A stretch of 49,400 nt of DNA from Actinomyces provencensis (GCF_900155435.1 NZ_LT700212.1:1050511-1099910), one strand, 5' to 3'; positions 39,796-49,259 are shown, counted from the first letter of the stretch. The notes: generated by a model from the sequence alone, not told the origin. Numbers and translations are program-made.

Positions 39796-41187
39796 TCAGT
39801 CGTCCTGGGCGAGGCGGGCCAGCAGCAGTGCCTCCGCCAGCACCGCTGCCTCCAGGTCCGGCACGGACTGGGACTCGTCCTCCGAGTGGGCATTGGTCAG
39901 GGGGTCCTCGACGCCGGTGACCACGACCTGGGCATCGGGGAAGGCCACCTGGAAGTCGGAGATGAAGGGGATGGATCCGCCCACACCGATGTTGACGGCG
40001 GGTACGCCCCAGGCCTCGCCGAGCGCCCAGTGGAGGTTCGCCGCGACCGCGGAGGTGAGGTCGGCGCGGTAGCCGGGCCCGTACTCGTTGGGGGTGACGG
40101 TGACCTCGGCCCCGAAGGGGACGTGGGACTCCAGGTGGGCGACGAGGGCGGCCATGGCCTCCTCGGGGTCGTGGCCGGGCACGGTGCGCATGGACAGCTT
40201 GAAGCGCGCCTCGGGCGCGATCGTGTTGGAGGCCTGGGCGACGGTGCGCGCGTCGAAGCCGATGACGTTGATGGAGGGTTTGGTCCACACCCGTGCCGCG
40301 AGGTCCCCGGTCCCCGCCAGGTGGAGTCCCTCCACGGTGCCCGCCGCCTCGCGGAACTCCTCCTCGGGCCAGATGACGTCGGCGGTCGACTCCCCGCCCA
40401 GGCCCGCCACGGCCACGTCCCCGGACTCGTCGTGGAGGGTGGCGATGAGGCGCGCGGCGACGGTGACGGCATCGAGGACGGGACCACCGAAGGCGCCGGA
40501 GTGCACTGCGTGGTCGAGCACCTTCACGTCCACGGTCGCGGTGCAGTTGCCGCGCAGCGTCGTGGTCATGGCCGGCTCCCCGACCTTCCAGTTGTTGGAG
40601 TCGGCCACGACAATGACGTCGGCGCTCAGGCGTTCGGCGTACGTGGTGAGGAAGTCACGGAACGAGGGCGACCCGACCTCCTCCTCACCCTCGATGAAGA
40701 CGACCACGTTGACGCCCAGGTCCGTGCCCAGGGCGCGCAGCGCGCCCAGGTGCACGATGATCCCCGCACCGTCGTCGGAGGCGCCACGGCCGTAGATCCT
40801 CTCCCCCCGCACCTCGGCGACGAAGGGGTCCGAGGCCCACCGCGCGAGGTCACCCGTCGGCTGGACGTCGTGGTGGGCGTAGAGCAGCACCGTGGGCGCC
40901 CCCTCCACCGCACGGCTGCGCGCGACCACTGCGGGGCGTCCCGGGGTGCCGTCGGGGTTGGAGCCCCGCAGGCACTCGGCCTCCAGACCGGCAGCGGTGA
41001 GGCGGTCGCGCACGTGCTCGGCGGAGGCGAGGACGTCTGCGACGTGGTCCGGGTCCGAGGAGACCGACGGGATGGCCACCAGTTGTGCGAGCTCCTCGAG
41101 GAGCTCGGGGAAGATGCCCTCCACCCGGGCCCGGAGGTCCTGCGGTGTGGGGGTCGCGTGGTCACTGTTCAGGGCGGGGTTCGACAT
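39796..41187 (-). CDS. M20 family metallopeptidase (dipeptidase)
   Basis: A 463-residue zinc peptidase starting at ATG 41187. TAGGCT (41199 to 41194) lies 6 nt upstream, implying a leaderless mRNA. Metal and catalytic residues are LLYAHHDVQP (His and Asp), IYGRGASDDGAG, VVFIEGEEEVGS (Glu pair), and C-terminal NAHSEDES. A lid domain (about 190-315) has DHAVHSGAFGG. The subfamily resembles actinobacterial dipeptidases. It is cotranscribed with the glycerate kinase gene. Confidence 0.92.
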   Translation of the reverse strand: MSNPALNSDHATPTPQDLRARVEGIFPELLEELAQLVAIPSVSSDPDHVADVLASAEHVRDRLTAAGLEAECLRGSNPDGTPGRPAVVARSRAVEGAPTVLLYAHHDVQPTGDLARWASDPFVAEVRGERIYGRGASDDGAGIIVHLGALRALGTDLGVNVVVFIEGEEEVGSPSFRDFLTTYAERLSADVIVVADSNNWKVGEPAMTTTLRGNCTATVDVKVLDHAVHSGAFGGPVLDAVTVAARLIATLHDESGDVAVAGLGGESTADVIWPEEEFREAAGTVEGLHLAGTGDLAARVWTKPSINVIGFDARTVAQASNTIAPEARFKLSMRTVPGHDPEEAMAALVAHLESHVPFGAEVTVTPNEYGPGYRADLTSAVAANLHWALGEAWGVPAVNIGVGGSIPFISDFQVAFPDAQVVVTGVEDPLTNAHSEDESQSVPDLEAAVLAEALLLARLAQDD

Positions 41188-41270
41188 GCTCCCAGCCTAG
41201 TGCGGACCTCCCCCGCACCGGTGCCCGGGCGGCGTCGGTCCGGCGGTGTCGGATCCACTACCCTGTAGGG

Positions 41271-41900
41271 GTGTTCAGCCGCAAGAAGTCCGAGACACCG
41301 GAGAGCCCCGTGCAGGAGGCCTCCTCCCACAGCGACCCCACCGGGAAGAAGGGCCACGCCACGCCCACGCGCCGCGAGGCCGAGGCCAGGCGACACCAGC
41401 CCCTGGTCCCCGCGGACCGCAAGGAGGCCAAGCGTCAGGCCAAGATCCGGCGCGACGCCGCCTACCAGCGCCAGCAGGAGGCCCTCGTCACCGGCGACGA
41501 GCGCTACCTCCCCGTGCGCGACAAGGGCCGAGTGCGCCGCTACGCCCGCGACTGGGTGGACGCACGCTGGTCCTTCTCCGAGTTCGTCGTCCCGGTCATG
41601 CTGATCTTCCTGGTGGCCATGATGGCGGCCTCGTTCCTGCAGCGTTCCCCCGAGGTCGCCAACGCCGTCGTCCTGGGGATGACCTTCGTCTTCTACGGGC
41701 TGCTCATCGTCTCCGTCGTCGAGGGAGTCATCGTGTGGATGCGGTTGCGCAAGCGCATCCAGGAGCGCTACCCGGATGACGAGATCCCCCGCGGCACGTG
41801 GTTCTACGTCTACTCCCGCATGGTGATGGCGCGCCGGTGGCGCTCCCCCAAGCCCCAGGTCGACCGTGGGCAGTTCCCGCAGACGGGACCGCGGCGCTGA
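41271..41900 (+). CDS. DUF3043 membrane protein
   Basis: A 209-residue protein. GTG 41271 follows TACCCT (41259-41264) by 6 nt, so it is probably leaderless. Residues 1-100 are charged and Arg/Lys-rich (PLVPADRKEAKRQAKIRRDA). Two membrane helices span about 104-123 and 133-157. A basic cytoplasmic tail ends WRSPKPQVDRGQF. Family function unknown; conserved in actinobacteria next to M20 dipeptidase genes. Confidence 0.92.
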   Translation: MFSRKKSETPESPVQEASSHSDPTGKKGHATPTRREAEARRHQPLVPADRKEAKRQAKIRRDAAYQRQQEALVTGDERYLPVRDKGRVRRYARDWVDARWSFSEFVVPVMLIFLVAMMAASFLQRSPEVANAVVLGMTFVFYGLLIVSVVEGVIVWMRLRKRIQERYPDDEIPRGTWFYVYSRMVMARRWRSPKPQVDRGQFPQTGPRR

Positions 41901-42007
41901 TCCGTCCCAGGTTCCCCGCCGGGCCGTCGGGGCGCGCTGACCGCGGCCCGCTCCCGGTCCACCACTGACCCGGCTCCACACCACCTGGGGAGGACCCGGG
42001 TGTGGGC

Positions 42008-43045
42008 TCAGTGGCCCGCCAGTGCCCTGTTGACCCGCCCGGGCCAGGTGGCGCCCTCGAAGACGAAGGCGGTGAAGGCCTCCACCAGGTCCGCCCCTGC
42101 CTCGATCATGCGCATCGCGTCCTCGGCACTGGCGATCCCACCGGTTCCGATGAGCGTCTGCTCCTCACCCAGGTGCCGGGACACGAGGCGCACGACCTCC
42201 AGGGCCCGCGGGTTCAGCGGGCGTCCCGACACCCCGCCCTCGCCCAGGTCGTGGTCGATGGTGGTGTTCGTGGCGACGACCCCCTCCACCCCCAGCTCTC
42301 GGGTGAGTGCCACGACCTCCAGGATCTCGGCGTCACCCAGGTCCGGGGCGATCTTGACGAACAGGGGGATCCTCCGCACGACCCCTTCCTCGCAGCCACG
42401 CCGGGCGGCCTGGAGGACGGGCCGCAGGTGGTCCACCGCCTGGAGGTCCCGCAGACCGGGGGTGTTGGGCGAGGAGACGTTGACGACGACGAAGTCGACC
42501 CAGGGGGCCACTGCCCGCGCGCACACGCGGTAGTCCTCCGCGGCGTCCTCCTCCGGGGTCGTCTTGTTCTTGCCGATGTTGGCGCCCACCACGACGGCAC
42601 GCCCGGCCCGCGTGGAGCGCAGCTCCCGCAGGTTGTCGACCATGTCCCCGACCCCGCGGTTGTTGAAGCCCATGCGGTTGCGCAGGCCGTCGGCGTCCAT
42701 GAGCCGCCACAGGCGGGGTCGGTCGTTGCCCGGTTGTGGGCGGGGGGTGACGGTGCCGACCTCGACGAAGGCGAAACCGAGTGCCGCCATGCCCAGGACC
42801 GCGTCGGCGTCCTTGTCCATCCCCGCCGCCAGGCCCAGGCGGCCCGGCAGCACGCGCGTGCCGATGTGGGGCAGGCCCGCAGCCGGGGCGGGAGCGGGGT
42901 CCAGGTGCCCGATGGTGGCCCTCATGAGACCCCTCACCGGGGCGATGCGGCCGGCCACGGCGATCGCGGCGAGGGCGAGGTGGTGGGCGGCCTCGGGGTC
43001 GGTGCGGTGGATGAACGTCCGGTACAGCCACGGGTAGACAGGCAT
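42008..43045 (-). CDS. pyrD: Quinone-dependent dihydroorotate dehydrogenase (class 2)
   Basis: A 345-residue flavoprotein. ATG 43045 (MPVYPWLYRTFIHRTDPEAA) follows TACTCT (43057 to 43052) by 6 nt, suggesting a leaderless mRNA. The N-terminal helical membrane-association domain and NRMGFNNRG mark class 2. FMN and substrate motifs are LGLAAGMDKDADAV, VEVGTVTPRPQPGN, VNVSSPNTPGLRDLQ with catalytic Ser, TNTTI and LIGTGGIASAEDA. It oxidises dihydroorotate to orotate in pyrimidine synthesis at the membrane. Confidence 0.94.
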   Translation of the reverse strand: MPVYPWLYRTFIHRTDPEAAHHLALAAIAVAGRIAPVRGLMRATIGHLDPAPAPAAGLPHIGTRVLPGRLGLAAGMDKDADAVLGMAALGFAFVEVGTVTPRPQPGNDRPRLWRLMDADGLRNRMGFNNRGVGDMVDNLRELRSTRAGRAVVVGANIGKNKTTPEEDAAEDYRVCARAVAPWVDFVVVNVSSPNTPGLRDLQAVDHLRPVLQAARRGCEEGVVRRIPLFVKIAPDLGDAEILEVVALTRELGVEGVVATNTTIDHDLGEGGVSGRPLNPRALEVVRLVSRHLGEEQTLIGTGGIASAEDAMRMIEAGADLVEAFTAFVFEGATWPGRVNRALAGH

Positions 43046-43115
43046 GCCCACAGAGTAGCGAGGCACCCCGGGTCCCCGCGCCGGGATCCCAGCAGCCCGG
43101 GCGGGCCCACCTCCC

Positions 43116-43688
43116 TCAGTCCCACCACACCCACCACGAGAGGCGTCCACCGCGTCCCTCGGGCAGGAACGGGAGGAGCTCGTCGGGATCCTGGGTGGCC
43201 GCGCCCAGGTCGAGTGCACACCTGAGCTCCTCCCACAGACGGCTCCGGCCCAGCGGGGTGGAGGACCCGCGCAGCACGGGAAGACCGCCGGTGGCGTGCC
43301 CCCCGGCACCGGCATGCGTGCCACCGGCTCCGAGCACCCCGGAGTGGACGACCATGCCGTCCAGGCTGACCCTCTCGTCCCACCGCGGGGGTGAGACGAG
43401 GTAGCCGGACAGCTCCACCTCCCCCGTCCACCGCACGGCGGCGCGCAGCATGTCCCGGCAGGGTGGTCCCCCGTTCTGCCGTTCGGCGAGGTTCCCCTCC
43501 GGCAGCAGCCCGAGGAGCGCCCGTGCCGCCTCCCCTCCCACCCCTGCGAAGCGGGCGAAGGAACTGCCACCCGCGTCCCCGTGGTCCAGGTGTGGTCCCA
43601 GCAGGGCGCTCACACCACTCTCCCGTGTCCACCCGGGTGCGCCGTGGAGCGACTCCCTCCGGGCCTGTCCCTGTGTCCTCGTCGCCAT
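43116..43688 (-). CDS. Hypothetical protein, Trp-rich C-terminus
   Basis: A 190-residue protein starting MATRTQGQARRESLHG at ATG 43688, with GGAAGGGA 5 nt upstream. A central Gly/Ala-rich half and FAGVGGEAARALLGLLPEGN are followed by AAVRWTGEVELSGYLVSPPR and the unusual end RLSWWVWWD. No signal peptide, membrane helix or known motif is visible. Codon use looks typical of the neighbours. It sits between pyrD and the RNA methyltransferase, divergent from the latter. Confidence 0.65.
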   Translation of the reverse strand: MATRTQGQARRESLHGAPGWTRESGVSALLGPHLDHGDAGGSSFARFAGVGGEAARALLGLLPEGNLAERQNGGPPCRDMLRAAVRWTGEVELSGYLVSPPRWDERVSLDGMVVHSGVLGAGGTHAGAGGHATGGLPVLRGSSTPLGRSRLWEELRCALDLGAATQDPDELLPFLPEGRGGRLSWWVWWD

Positions 43689-43852
43689 GTCCGTCCCTTC
43701 CCCTGCCGGTGACGGGACGCTCCTGCGTCCCGGGGACACGCTCACCCGTGCAGGTCCCCCGCGCACCCCGGACCACCCACATCTGTGGAGGGTGGCGGTC
43801 GTCACGCGCCCCTGTGGACAGTGCGGGGCCGGACCGGGAGCTGTGGACGGAC

Positions 43853-43867
43853 GATAATGGCCGGGTG
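43853..43867 (+). promoter_or_regulatory. -10 and leaderless start of RNA methyltransferase
   Basis: GATAAT (43853-43858), six nt, then GTG at 43865. No Shine-Dalgarno precedes the GTG. Confidence 0.55.
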
Positions 43868-44743
43868 CTCATCCACCTCACAGATCCGGCGGATCCCCGT
43901 CTGGCCGACTACACCTCGATGACGGACGTCCGTCTCCGATCCGCCATGGAGCCCGAGCGTGGCCTCTACATGGCGGAGTCGCACAATGTCATCATGCGGG
44001 CCGTCGAGGCCGGTCACCGACCCCGTTCCTTCCTCATGGCACCCCGGTGGTTGGACCAGATGTCCCACCTCATCGAGGACTCCACGGGCTCTCCCGAGGG
44101 CGGTGAGGTCCCCGTCTTCGTCGCACCCGAGGAGATGCTGCGCGAGATCACCGGGTTCAGGCTCCACCGGGGTGCACTGGCCGCCATGCACCGCCCGCCC
44201 CTGGAGCCGGTCGCGGATGTGCTGGCCGGGGCGCGTGGGGGCAGGGGGGCCCGCAGGGTCGCCGTGCTCGAGGACCTGGTGGACCACACCAATGTCGGCG
44301 CGGCGTTCCGCTCCGCCGCGGCGCTGGGTGTGGACGCGGTGCTCGTGAGCCCCCGGTGCGCGGACCCGCTCTACCGACGGTCGGTGAGGGTCTCCATGGG
44401 CACCGTCTTCCAGGTCCCCTGGACCCGCATCCCGGAGTGGCCCACCGTGGGGGCGCTGCACGCGGCGGGGTTCACCGTGGCAGCCCTGGCCCTCTCCGAG
44501 GACTCGGTGCCCCTGGACGTCTTCGCCGCCTCACCCGCCTGCACCGACCCCGGTGCGCGCGTCGCCCTCGCACTGGGGACGGAGGGGGACGGTCTGACCC
44601 GCCACGCCATCGAGGCGGCGGACGTGGTGGTGCGCATCCCGATGGCCGGGGGCGTGGACTCCCTCAACGTGGCCGCGGCCTCCGCCGTGGCGTTCTGGGC
44701 GACCCGCGGCGTCGGCTCTGGCGACGTCCACCCACGTCCCTGA
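43865..44743 (+). CDS. TrmH-type (SpoU) RNA 2'-O-methyltransferase
   Basis: A 292-residue protein. An N-terminal substrate-binding domain (about 1-115) precedes the knotted SPOUT catalytic domain. SpoU motifs are VLEDLVDHTNVGAAFRSAAAL (motif 1 N...R), VALALGTEGDGLT (motif 2) and VVRIPMAGGVDSLNVAAASAV (motif 3). It methylates ribose in tRNA or rRNA using S-adenosylmethionine; target position unknown. Confidence 0.92.
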   Translation: MLIHLTDPADPRLADYTSMTDVRLRSAMEPERGLYMAESHNVIMRAVEAGHRPRSFLMAPRWLDQMSHLIEDSTGSPEGGEVPVFVAPEEMLREITGFRLHRGALAAMHRPPLEPVADVLAGARGGRGARRVAVLEDLVDHTNVGAAFRSAAALGVDAVLVSPRCADPLYRRSVRVSMGTVFQVPWTRIPEWPTVGALHAAGFTVAALALSEDSVPLDVFAASPACTDPGARVALALGTEGDGLTRHAIEAADVVVRIPMAGGVDSLNVAAASAVAFWATRGVGSGDVHPRP

Positions 44744-44815
44744 CCACCCGCACGGGCCTCGGTGGCCGGTCGGGCGCACATGCGGTGCGGGTCGGTGGGT
44801 GGGTGGGCGCGCCCC

Positions 44816-45580
44816 TCAGGCTCCCTGTCGCTCCAGGTCCGCGACCACCTCGCCGATGTAGCGGGCGCAGTCCTCCCAGTCGGTGACGGCGTGGGTCGGG
44901 TACCCGGCGTCCTTGACCGGGTAGTCATTGCCGGCGGGGTCCAGGCGGTCTCCGATGAAGAGCATGTCGTGGGCGGGGATGCCGGTGACCTCGACGAGCT
45001 TGCCCATCCCGTAGGCCTTGTCGATGCCGCGTCGGGTGATGTCCACCGAGGTGGACCCGCCTCCCCTGACCTCCAGGTCCGGCACGTCCGCGGCGACGGC
45101 GTCACGCAGCGCGGTCTTCTTCACCCCGGTGGGGTCCCAGTTCCGCTTGGCCTCCAGCGGTGCCGCCTGCCCCAGCGCCGAGAAGGTGATCTGGGAGCCG
45201 CGGTCCTCGATGATGTCCCCCCAGGGGTGCTCCTCCCACAGACCGAGCTCGCGCGCGTGGCGCTCCAGCGACTCGATCGCCTGGGCACGCTCCTGCTCGG
45301 TGAGGTCGTGGGCGTAGACCTCCTGCCACTGGCCCCCGACGTGGCGGTAGTAGCGCGTCCCGCAGGTCGGCATGAGGTGGAGCCGGGAGAGCTCGCCCTC
45401 GTCGGCGTGGAGGTTGTCGAGGACCTGGGTGCGGAACTGACCCATCTGGCCACCGGAGATGATGCACACCTCCACGTGGTCGAGCAGGGCACACAGACGC
45501 TCGTCCATGAGCGGGGGCAGGGGCGACTTCGACGGCGCCAGGGTGTCGTCGAGGTCGAAGGCGACCATCCTGAGGGTCAT
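44816..45580 (-). CDS. HAD superfamily (class IIB) hydrolase, phosphomannomutase-like
   Basis: A 254-residue protein starting at ATG 45580 (MTLRMVAFDLDDTLAPSKSP), with AAAGG 6 nt upstream. Motif I is FDLDDT (nucleophile Asp), motif II CIISGGQ, the Cap domain has FSALGQAAPLEAKRNWDP, motif III/IV is GIDKAYGM then FIGDRLDPAGNDYPV. The pattern matches eukaryotic-type phosphomannomutase / sucrose-phosphatase-like HAD-IIB proteins. Mannose-phosphate interconversion is a good guess. Confidence 0.85.
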   Translation of the reverse strand: MTLRMVAFDLDDTLAPSKSPLPPLMDERLCALLDHVEVCIISGGQMGQFRTQVLDNLHADEGELSRLHLMPTCGTRYYRHVGGQWQEVYAHDLTEQERAQAIESLERHARELGLWEEHPWGDIIEDRGSQITFSALGQAAPLEAKRNWDPTGVKKTALRDAVAADVPDLEVRGGGSTSVDITRRGIDKAYGMGKLVEVTGIPAHDMLFIGDRLDPAGNDYPVKDAGYPTHAVTDWEDCARYIGEVVADLERQGA

Positions 45581-45838
45581 GCGGAACCTTTCTCGCAGCA
45601 TCCGCCGGAACGTTTCGACGATCCGGCCACAGGCAGGATAGTCGACCGTGTCACGTCACGGGAGCAGGTGGCCACCGCCCGGTGGGGGGTGAGGCGTCCC
45701 TGCACGTGGGATCGGCCACCCACGGCCCGCCGGTGTGGCAGGAAGCGCCCCCGGGTGCGCACAATGGGCCGTCAGGCGCACCGACGAGGACGCGTCCCCA
45801 TCCACCCGACCGCGAGACGGTCCGTTCCGGAGGCCCAC

Positions 45839-46546
45839 ATGTCCACCCCCCACATCAACGCCGAGCCCGGGGACTTCGCCCCCGCCGTCCTCATGCCCGG
45901 TGACCCGCGTCGTGCCCAGCGCATCGCGGAGCAGCTCTTCGACGAACCCCGACTGGTCACCGACGTGCGCGGCATGCTCGGTTTCACCGGTGAGGTCGAC
46001 GGTCGTCCCCTCTCCGTCATGGGATCGGGCATGGGCCAGCCCTCGGCGACGATCTACGTCACCGAGCTGTTCAAGTTCTTCGACGTCCAGCGCGTCATCC
46101 GCGTCGGCACCTGCGGGGGCATCGCCCCGGACGTGCACGTCGGTGACACGGTGGTGGCCCTGGGCGCCCACACCGACTCCAACATGAACCAGCAGCGCAT
46201 CCCCGGGGTGAACTTCTCGGCCGTGGCCAGCTTCGAGCTGGCGCGCGCCGCCGTGGAGGCCGCGGGCCCCGAGGACCCGGTGCACGTGGGCACCATCATC
46301 TCCAAGGACCACTTCTACTTCGCCCCCGAGGGCCAGACGGAGCGCCTGGCCGACTACGGCGTGCTCGGTGTGGACATGGAGGCCGCCGCCATGTACGCGG
46401 TGGCCGCCCAGTTCTCCCGCCAGGCCCTCACGGTCCTCACCGTCTCCGACCACCTCTTCGACGCCTCCCAGAACATGAGTGCCGAGGAGCGGGAGACGAA
46501 GTTCCAGACCTCCCTGCGCCTCGCCGTGGCGGCCGCGCTGTCCTGA
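45839..46546 (+). CDS. deoD: Purine-nucleoside phosphorylase, hexameric
   Basis: A 235-residue enzyme starting at ATG 45839, with CCGGAGG 5 nt upstream. Motifs are VLMPGDPRRAQRIAEQLF (phosphate Arg), GSGMGQPSATIYVTELF, RVGTCGGIAPDVHVGD, and VDMEAAAMYAVAAQF with Glu in the ribose site, then TVSDHLF (catalytic Asp). It cleaves purine (deoxy)ribonucleosides in salvage. The stop codon lies inside a 15-bp tandem duplication. Confidence 0.94.
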   Translation: MSTPHINAEPGDFAPAVLMPGDPRRAQRIAEQLFDEPRLVTDVRGMLGFTGEVDGRPLSVMGSGMGQPSATIYVTELFKFFDVQRVIRVGTCGGIAPDVHVGDTVVALGAHTDSNMNQQRIPGVNFSAVASFELARAAVEAAGPEDPVHVGTIISKDHFYFAPEGQTERLADYGVLGVDMEAAAMYAVAAQFSRQALTVLTVSDHLFDASQNMSAEERETKFQTSLRLAVAAALS

Positions 46547-46580
46547 TCCGCGCTGTCCTGATCCGCGCCGTACGGATCAG
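46532..46580 (+). repeat. 15-bp tandem duplication across deoD stop, with hairpin
   Basis: GCGCTGTCCTGATCC is repeated back-to-back, once inside the gene including TGA and once after it. A diverged third copy follows at about 46580. CTGATCCG (46558-46565) and CGGATCAG (46573-46580) pair around 7 nt and may terminate deoD. Confidence 0.7.
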
Positions 46581-46670
46581 CGCCCTCCTGATCCGGTCCG
46601 ACCGGGTGGGTGGGGTGGGGACGGGCGGGGCCTGCCCCGTTCCCTGCGGGTCCCGCCCCACCCCCGGGCG

Positions 46671-49259
46671 TCATTCGGCGGCGAGGCCCTCCAGCAGCGG
46701 CAGGCGTGCCGCACGCACGGAGGGGACCACCGCGGCGACGAGTCCCACGACCACGGTGAGGAGCACCATCACCGCGAGGGTCCCCCACGGGACGACCAGG
46801 GTGCTCAGACCCTGGTCACGGAAGACCGTGGGCAGGGCGGACGCCACGCCCACCCCCACCGCGACGCCCAGGATCGTGCCGAAGAGGGCCGTCATCACCG
46901 ACTCGATGGTGATCACCCCCGCCATCTGCATCCGGCCCAACCCCACGATGCGCAGCAGTGCCACCTCCCGGGTGCGCTCGATGATGGAGAGCACCAGGGT
47001 GTTGACGATGCCGAGGACGGCGATGACGACGCTGAGGCCCAGGAGGGCGTAGATGACCGCCAACATGGAGTCGACCTGCTGGGACAGGGCGGACACCATC
47101 TGTTCGCTGTCCATCACCGAGAACACGTAGTACTGCCTGGCCACGTCGGTGAGCTGGCTGCGCAGGGCCGCGACGTCCCCGTCCCTGGCGGTGAAGTGGG
47201 CGGAGATGAAGTACGAGGAGGACTCGGGCACCACCTCCGCGAAGACGTCGGGGGTGAGGAGCACCCCCGTTCCGACCATGATCTGGCTGTCCACCACCGA
47301 CCCGATGCGCACCTCCAACGGATGCTCCGCCGTCGAGGTCCTGATCGTCAGCTCGTCGCCGAGCTCCCACCCCTGGTCCTTGGCCACCGAGCGCAGGACC
47401 ATGGCCTCCCCACGGTCGAAGGAGGCGAGGTCGCCCTCGTCCAGGGTCACTCCCACGGAGTGCTCGTAGAACTGCGTGGGTGCGGAGACGAGCACGACGT
47501 CACTCCCCTGGCCCGTCGCACCGGGGCCCGCGACCTTCCCGGCACCCCCGCGGAACTCGTCGAAGCTGGCCACGGCGGGCTGCTGCTCCATCTGCGTGAC
47601 GGCCTCCTGGGGGGCCACCGCTCCACTGGCGGTCTGGACCACCAGGTCGGACCTGAGGTCGGAGTCGACCAGGTCCGAGATCGAGGCCCGGGTGGAGGCG
47701 GCGAGCACGCCGGATGCCGCGACCAGCACCATGCCGATCATCAGGGCCCCCGCCGTGGAGGCGGTCCTGCGCGGGTTGCGCACGACATTGCCCACCGCGA
47801 TGCGCCCGAGCGGGCGCAGGAAGTGGGAGAAGGGCCAGCCCAGCACGGGCACGACCCAGCGGGCGAGGACGGGTGCCACCACGAGCACGCCGAGCACCAG
47901 CACTGCGGCACCCACACCCAGGATCGTGCCCGCGTGGTCGACCGCGGAACCGTCGGCGGTGCGACGCAGGGCCGACCACACCACTCCTGCGCCACCGGCG
48001 ACCACCAGGACCCCTCCCAGCAGGCCGCGCAGGAGCAGGCCCTTCTCGGTGGGTCGCTGGGGACGCATGGCCTCCACGGGTGCCGCGGTGGCGGCGCGGC
48101 GTCCCGGGATGGCAGCCGACACGAGGGACACGGCGATGCCGACGGCGAAGGAGATCACCACGGTCTGCCAGGTCAGGGCGATGCCGGACCCGATCTCCAT
48201 GCCGAAGTGCTCCAGGACGGCGGCGATCGCACTGGCGATGCCGACCCCCAGGCCCACACCCAGGGCGGACCCCAGGATCCCGATCACCAGGGCCTGGGCG
48301 AGCACGGAGACCATGACCTGCGTGGGACTCGCTCCCACGGCGCGCAGCATGGCGAACTCCCGCATCCTCTCGTGGATGCTCATGGAGAACGTGTTGGTCA
48401 CCAGGAACGCCCCGACGAACAGGGACACGGAGGCGAAGACCAGCAGGAAGGTCTGGACGAAGCCGAGGATCTGGTCCACGGAGTCGCGGGACTCCTCGCG
48501 CACGGTGTCACCGGTGACGGCCTCCACCCCGGAGGTGTCGGCCCGGTCCGCGTGGGTGCCCAGCCAGTCCTGTAGGTTCTCGCGCAGCTGCTCCTCGCTG
48601 GTCCCCCCATCGGCGTAGACGGAGATGGTGGAGACGGTCCCGTGGGGGGCGTAGAGGCGGTCGGCCAGGTCCTGGGTGAGTCCGACGATCAGCGCGCCCG
48701 CCGTGGCCGCGGGGAATGACGCGGTGCCCACCACGCGGACCTCCAGGAGCCCCTCGGTGGTGACGATCTTGGTCGTGTCCCCCACCCCCAGACCAGCCTG
48801 GCGGGCTGCGCGGTCCTCGAGGAGGATCTCGTCGTCGGAGTGCGGGAACCGCCCGGCGGAGGGGGTGAAGGTGGGGACGTCGCTGCGCGCGATGACGCCC
48901 AGGGTGGGGGCACCGGAGGTGGTGACGGCGGTCCCGTCGCTCCCCACCAGGACGAGGGTGCCCGAGGCCTCGGCCACTGCGGTCGCGACTCCCGGCACGT
49001 CCGCGACCTCCTCGGCCAGGGAGGCCGGGATCTCGGGGCGCGTGCCGGCGGTGTCGGTGTCGGCCGAGCCGGGCGTGGAGGACCGCAGGTAGGCGTCGGC
49101 GTCCGCAGCCGCATCCACGATGCCGTTGAAGGTGTCCGCCAGCACCGCGCGCAGGGAGAACGTCCCCGCGACGAACCCGACTCCGAGGGCCACGGCGAGG
49201 ACGGCCAGCAGGAAGCGCCCCAGGCGTGCCCGGATGCCGCGCAGGGAGACGCGGATCAT
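46671..49259 (-). CDS. ABC transporter permease, FtsX/MacB type with two FtsX domains
   Basis: An 862-residue membrane protein starting at ATG 49259, which shares ATGA with the upstream frame. An N-terminal helix (about 14-35) is followed by a large extracytoplasmic domain (about 40-270), three helices with MREFAMLRAVGASPTQVMVS, a central four-helix region, NPRRTASTAGALMIGMVL, a second extracytoplasmic domain, then a final FtsX unit with TREVALLRIVGLGRMQM. Two FtsX domains in one chain are typical of actinobacterial exporters. The ATPase is probably the partial upstream gene. Substrate unknown. Confidence 0.92.
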   Translation of the reverse strand: MIRVSLRGIRARLGRFLLAVLAVALGVGFVAGTFSLRAVLADTFNGIVDAAADADAYLRSSTPGSADTDTAGTRPEIPASLAEEVADVPGVATAVAEASGTLVLVGSDGTAVTTSGAPTLGVIARSDVPTFTPSAGRFPHSDDEILLEDRAARQAGLGVGDTTKIVTTEGLLEVRVVGTASFPAATAGALIVGLTQDLADRLYAPHGTVSTISVYADGGTSEEQLRENLQDWLGTHADRADTSGVEAVTGDTVREESRDSVDQILGFVQTFLLVFASVSLFVGAFLVTNTFSMSIHERMREFAMLRAVGASPTQVMVSVLAQALVIGILGSALGVGLGVGIASAIAAVLEHFGMEIGSGIALTWQTVVISFAVGIAVSLVSAAIPGRRAATAAPVEAMRPQRPTEKGLLLRGLLGGVLVVAGGAGVVWSALRRTADGSAVDHAGTILGVGAAVLVLGVLVVAPVLARWVVPVLGWPFSHFLRPLGRIAVGNVVRNPRRTASTAGALMIGMVLVAASGVLAASTRASISDLVDSDLRSDLVVQTASGAVAPQEAVTQMEQQPAVASFDEFRGGAGKVAGPGATGQGSDVVLVSAPTQFYEHSVGVTLDEGDLASFDRGEAMVLRSVAKDQGWELGDELTIRTSTAEHPLEVRIGSVVDSQIMVGTGVLLTPDVFAEVVPESSSYFISAHFTARDGDVAALRSQLTDVARQYYVFSVMDSEQMVSALSQQVDSMLAVIYALLGLSVVIAVLGIVNTLVLSIIERTREVALLRIVGLGRMQMAGVITIESVMTALFGTILGVAVGVGVASALPTVFRDQGLSTLVVPWGTLAVMVLLTVVVGLVAAVVPSVRAARLPLLEGLAAE

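Noticed and set aside
41973-42007. Possible terminator between DUF3043 and pyrD
   Set aside because: Only a 7-bp stem (CCACACC/GGTGTGG) with a long loop; too weak to list.
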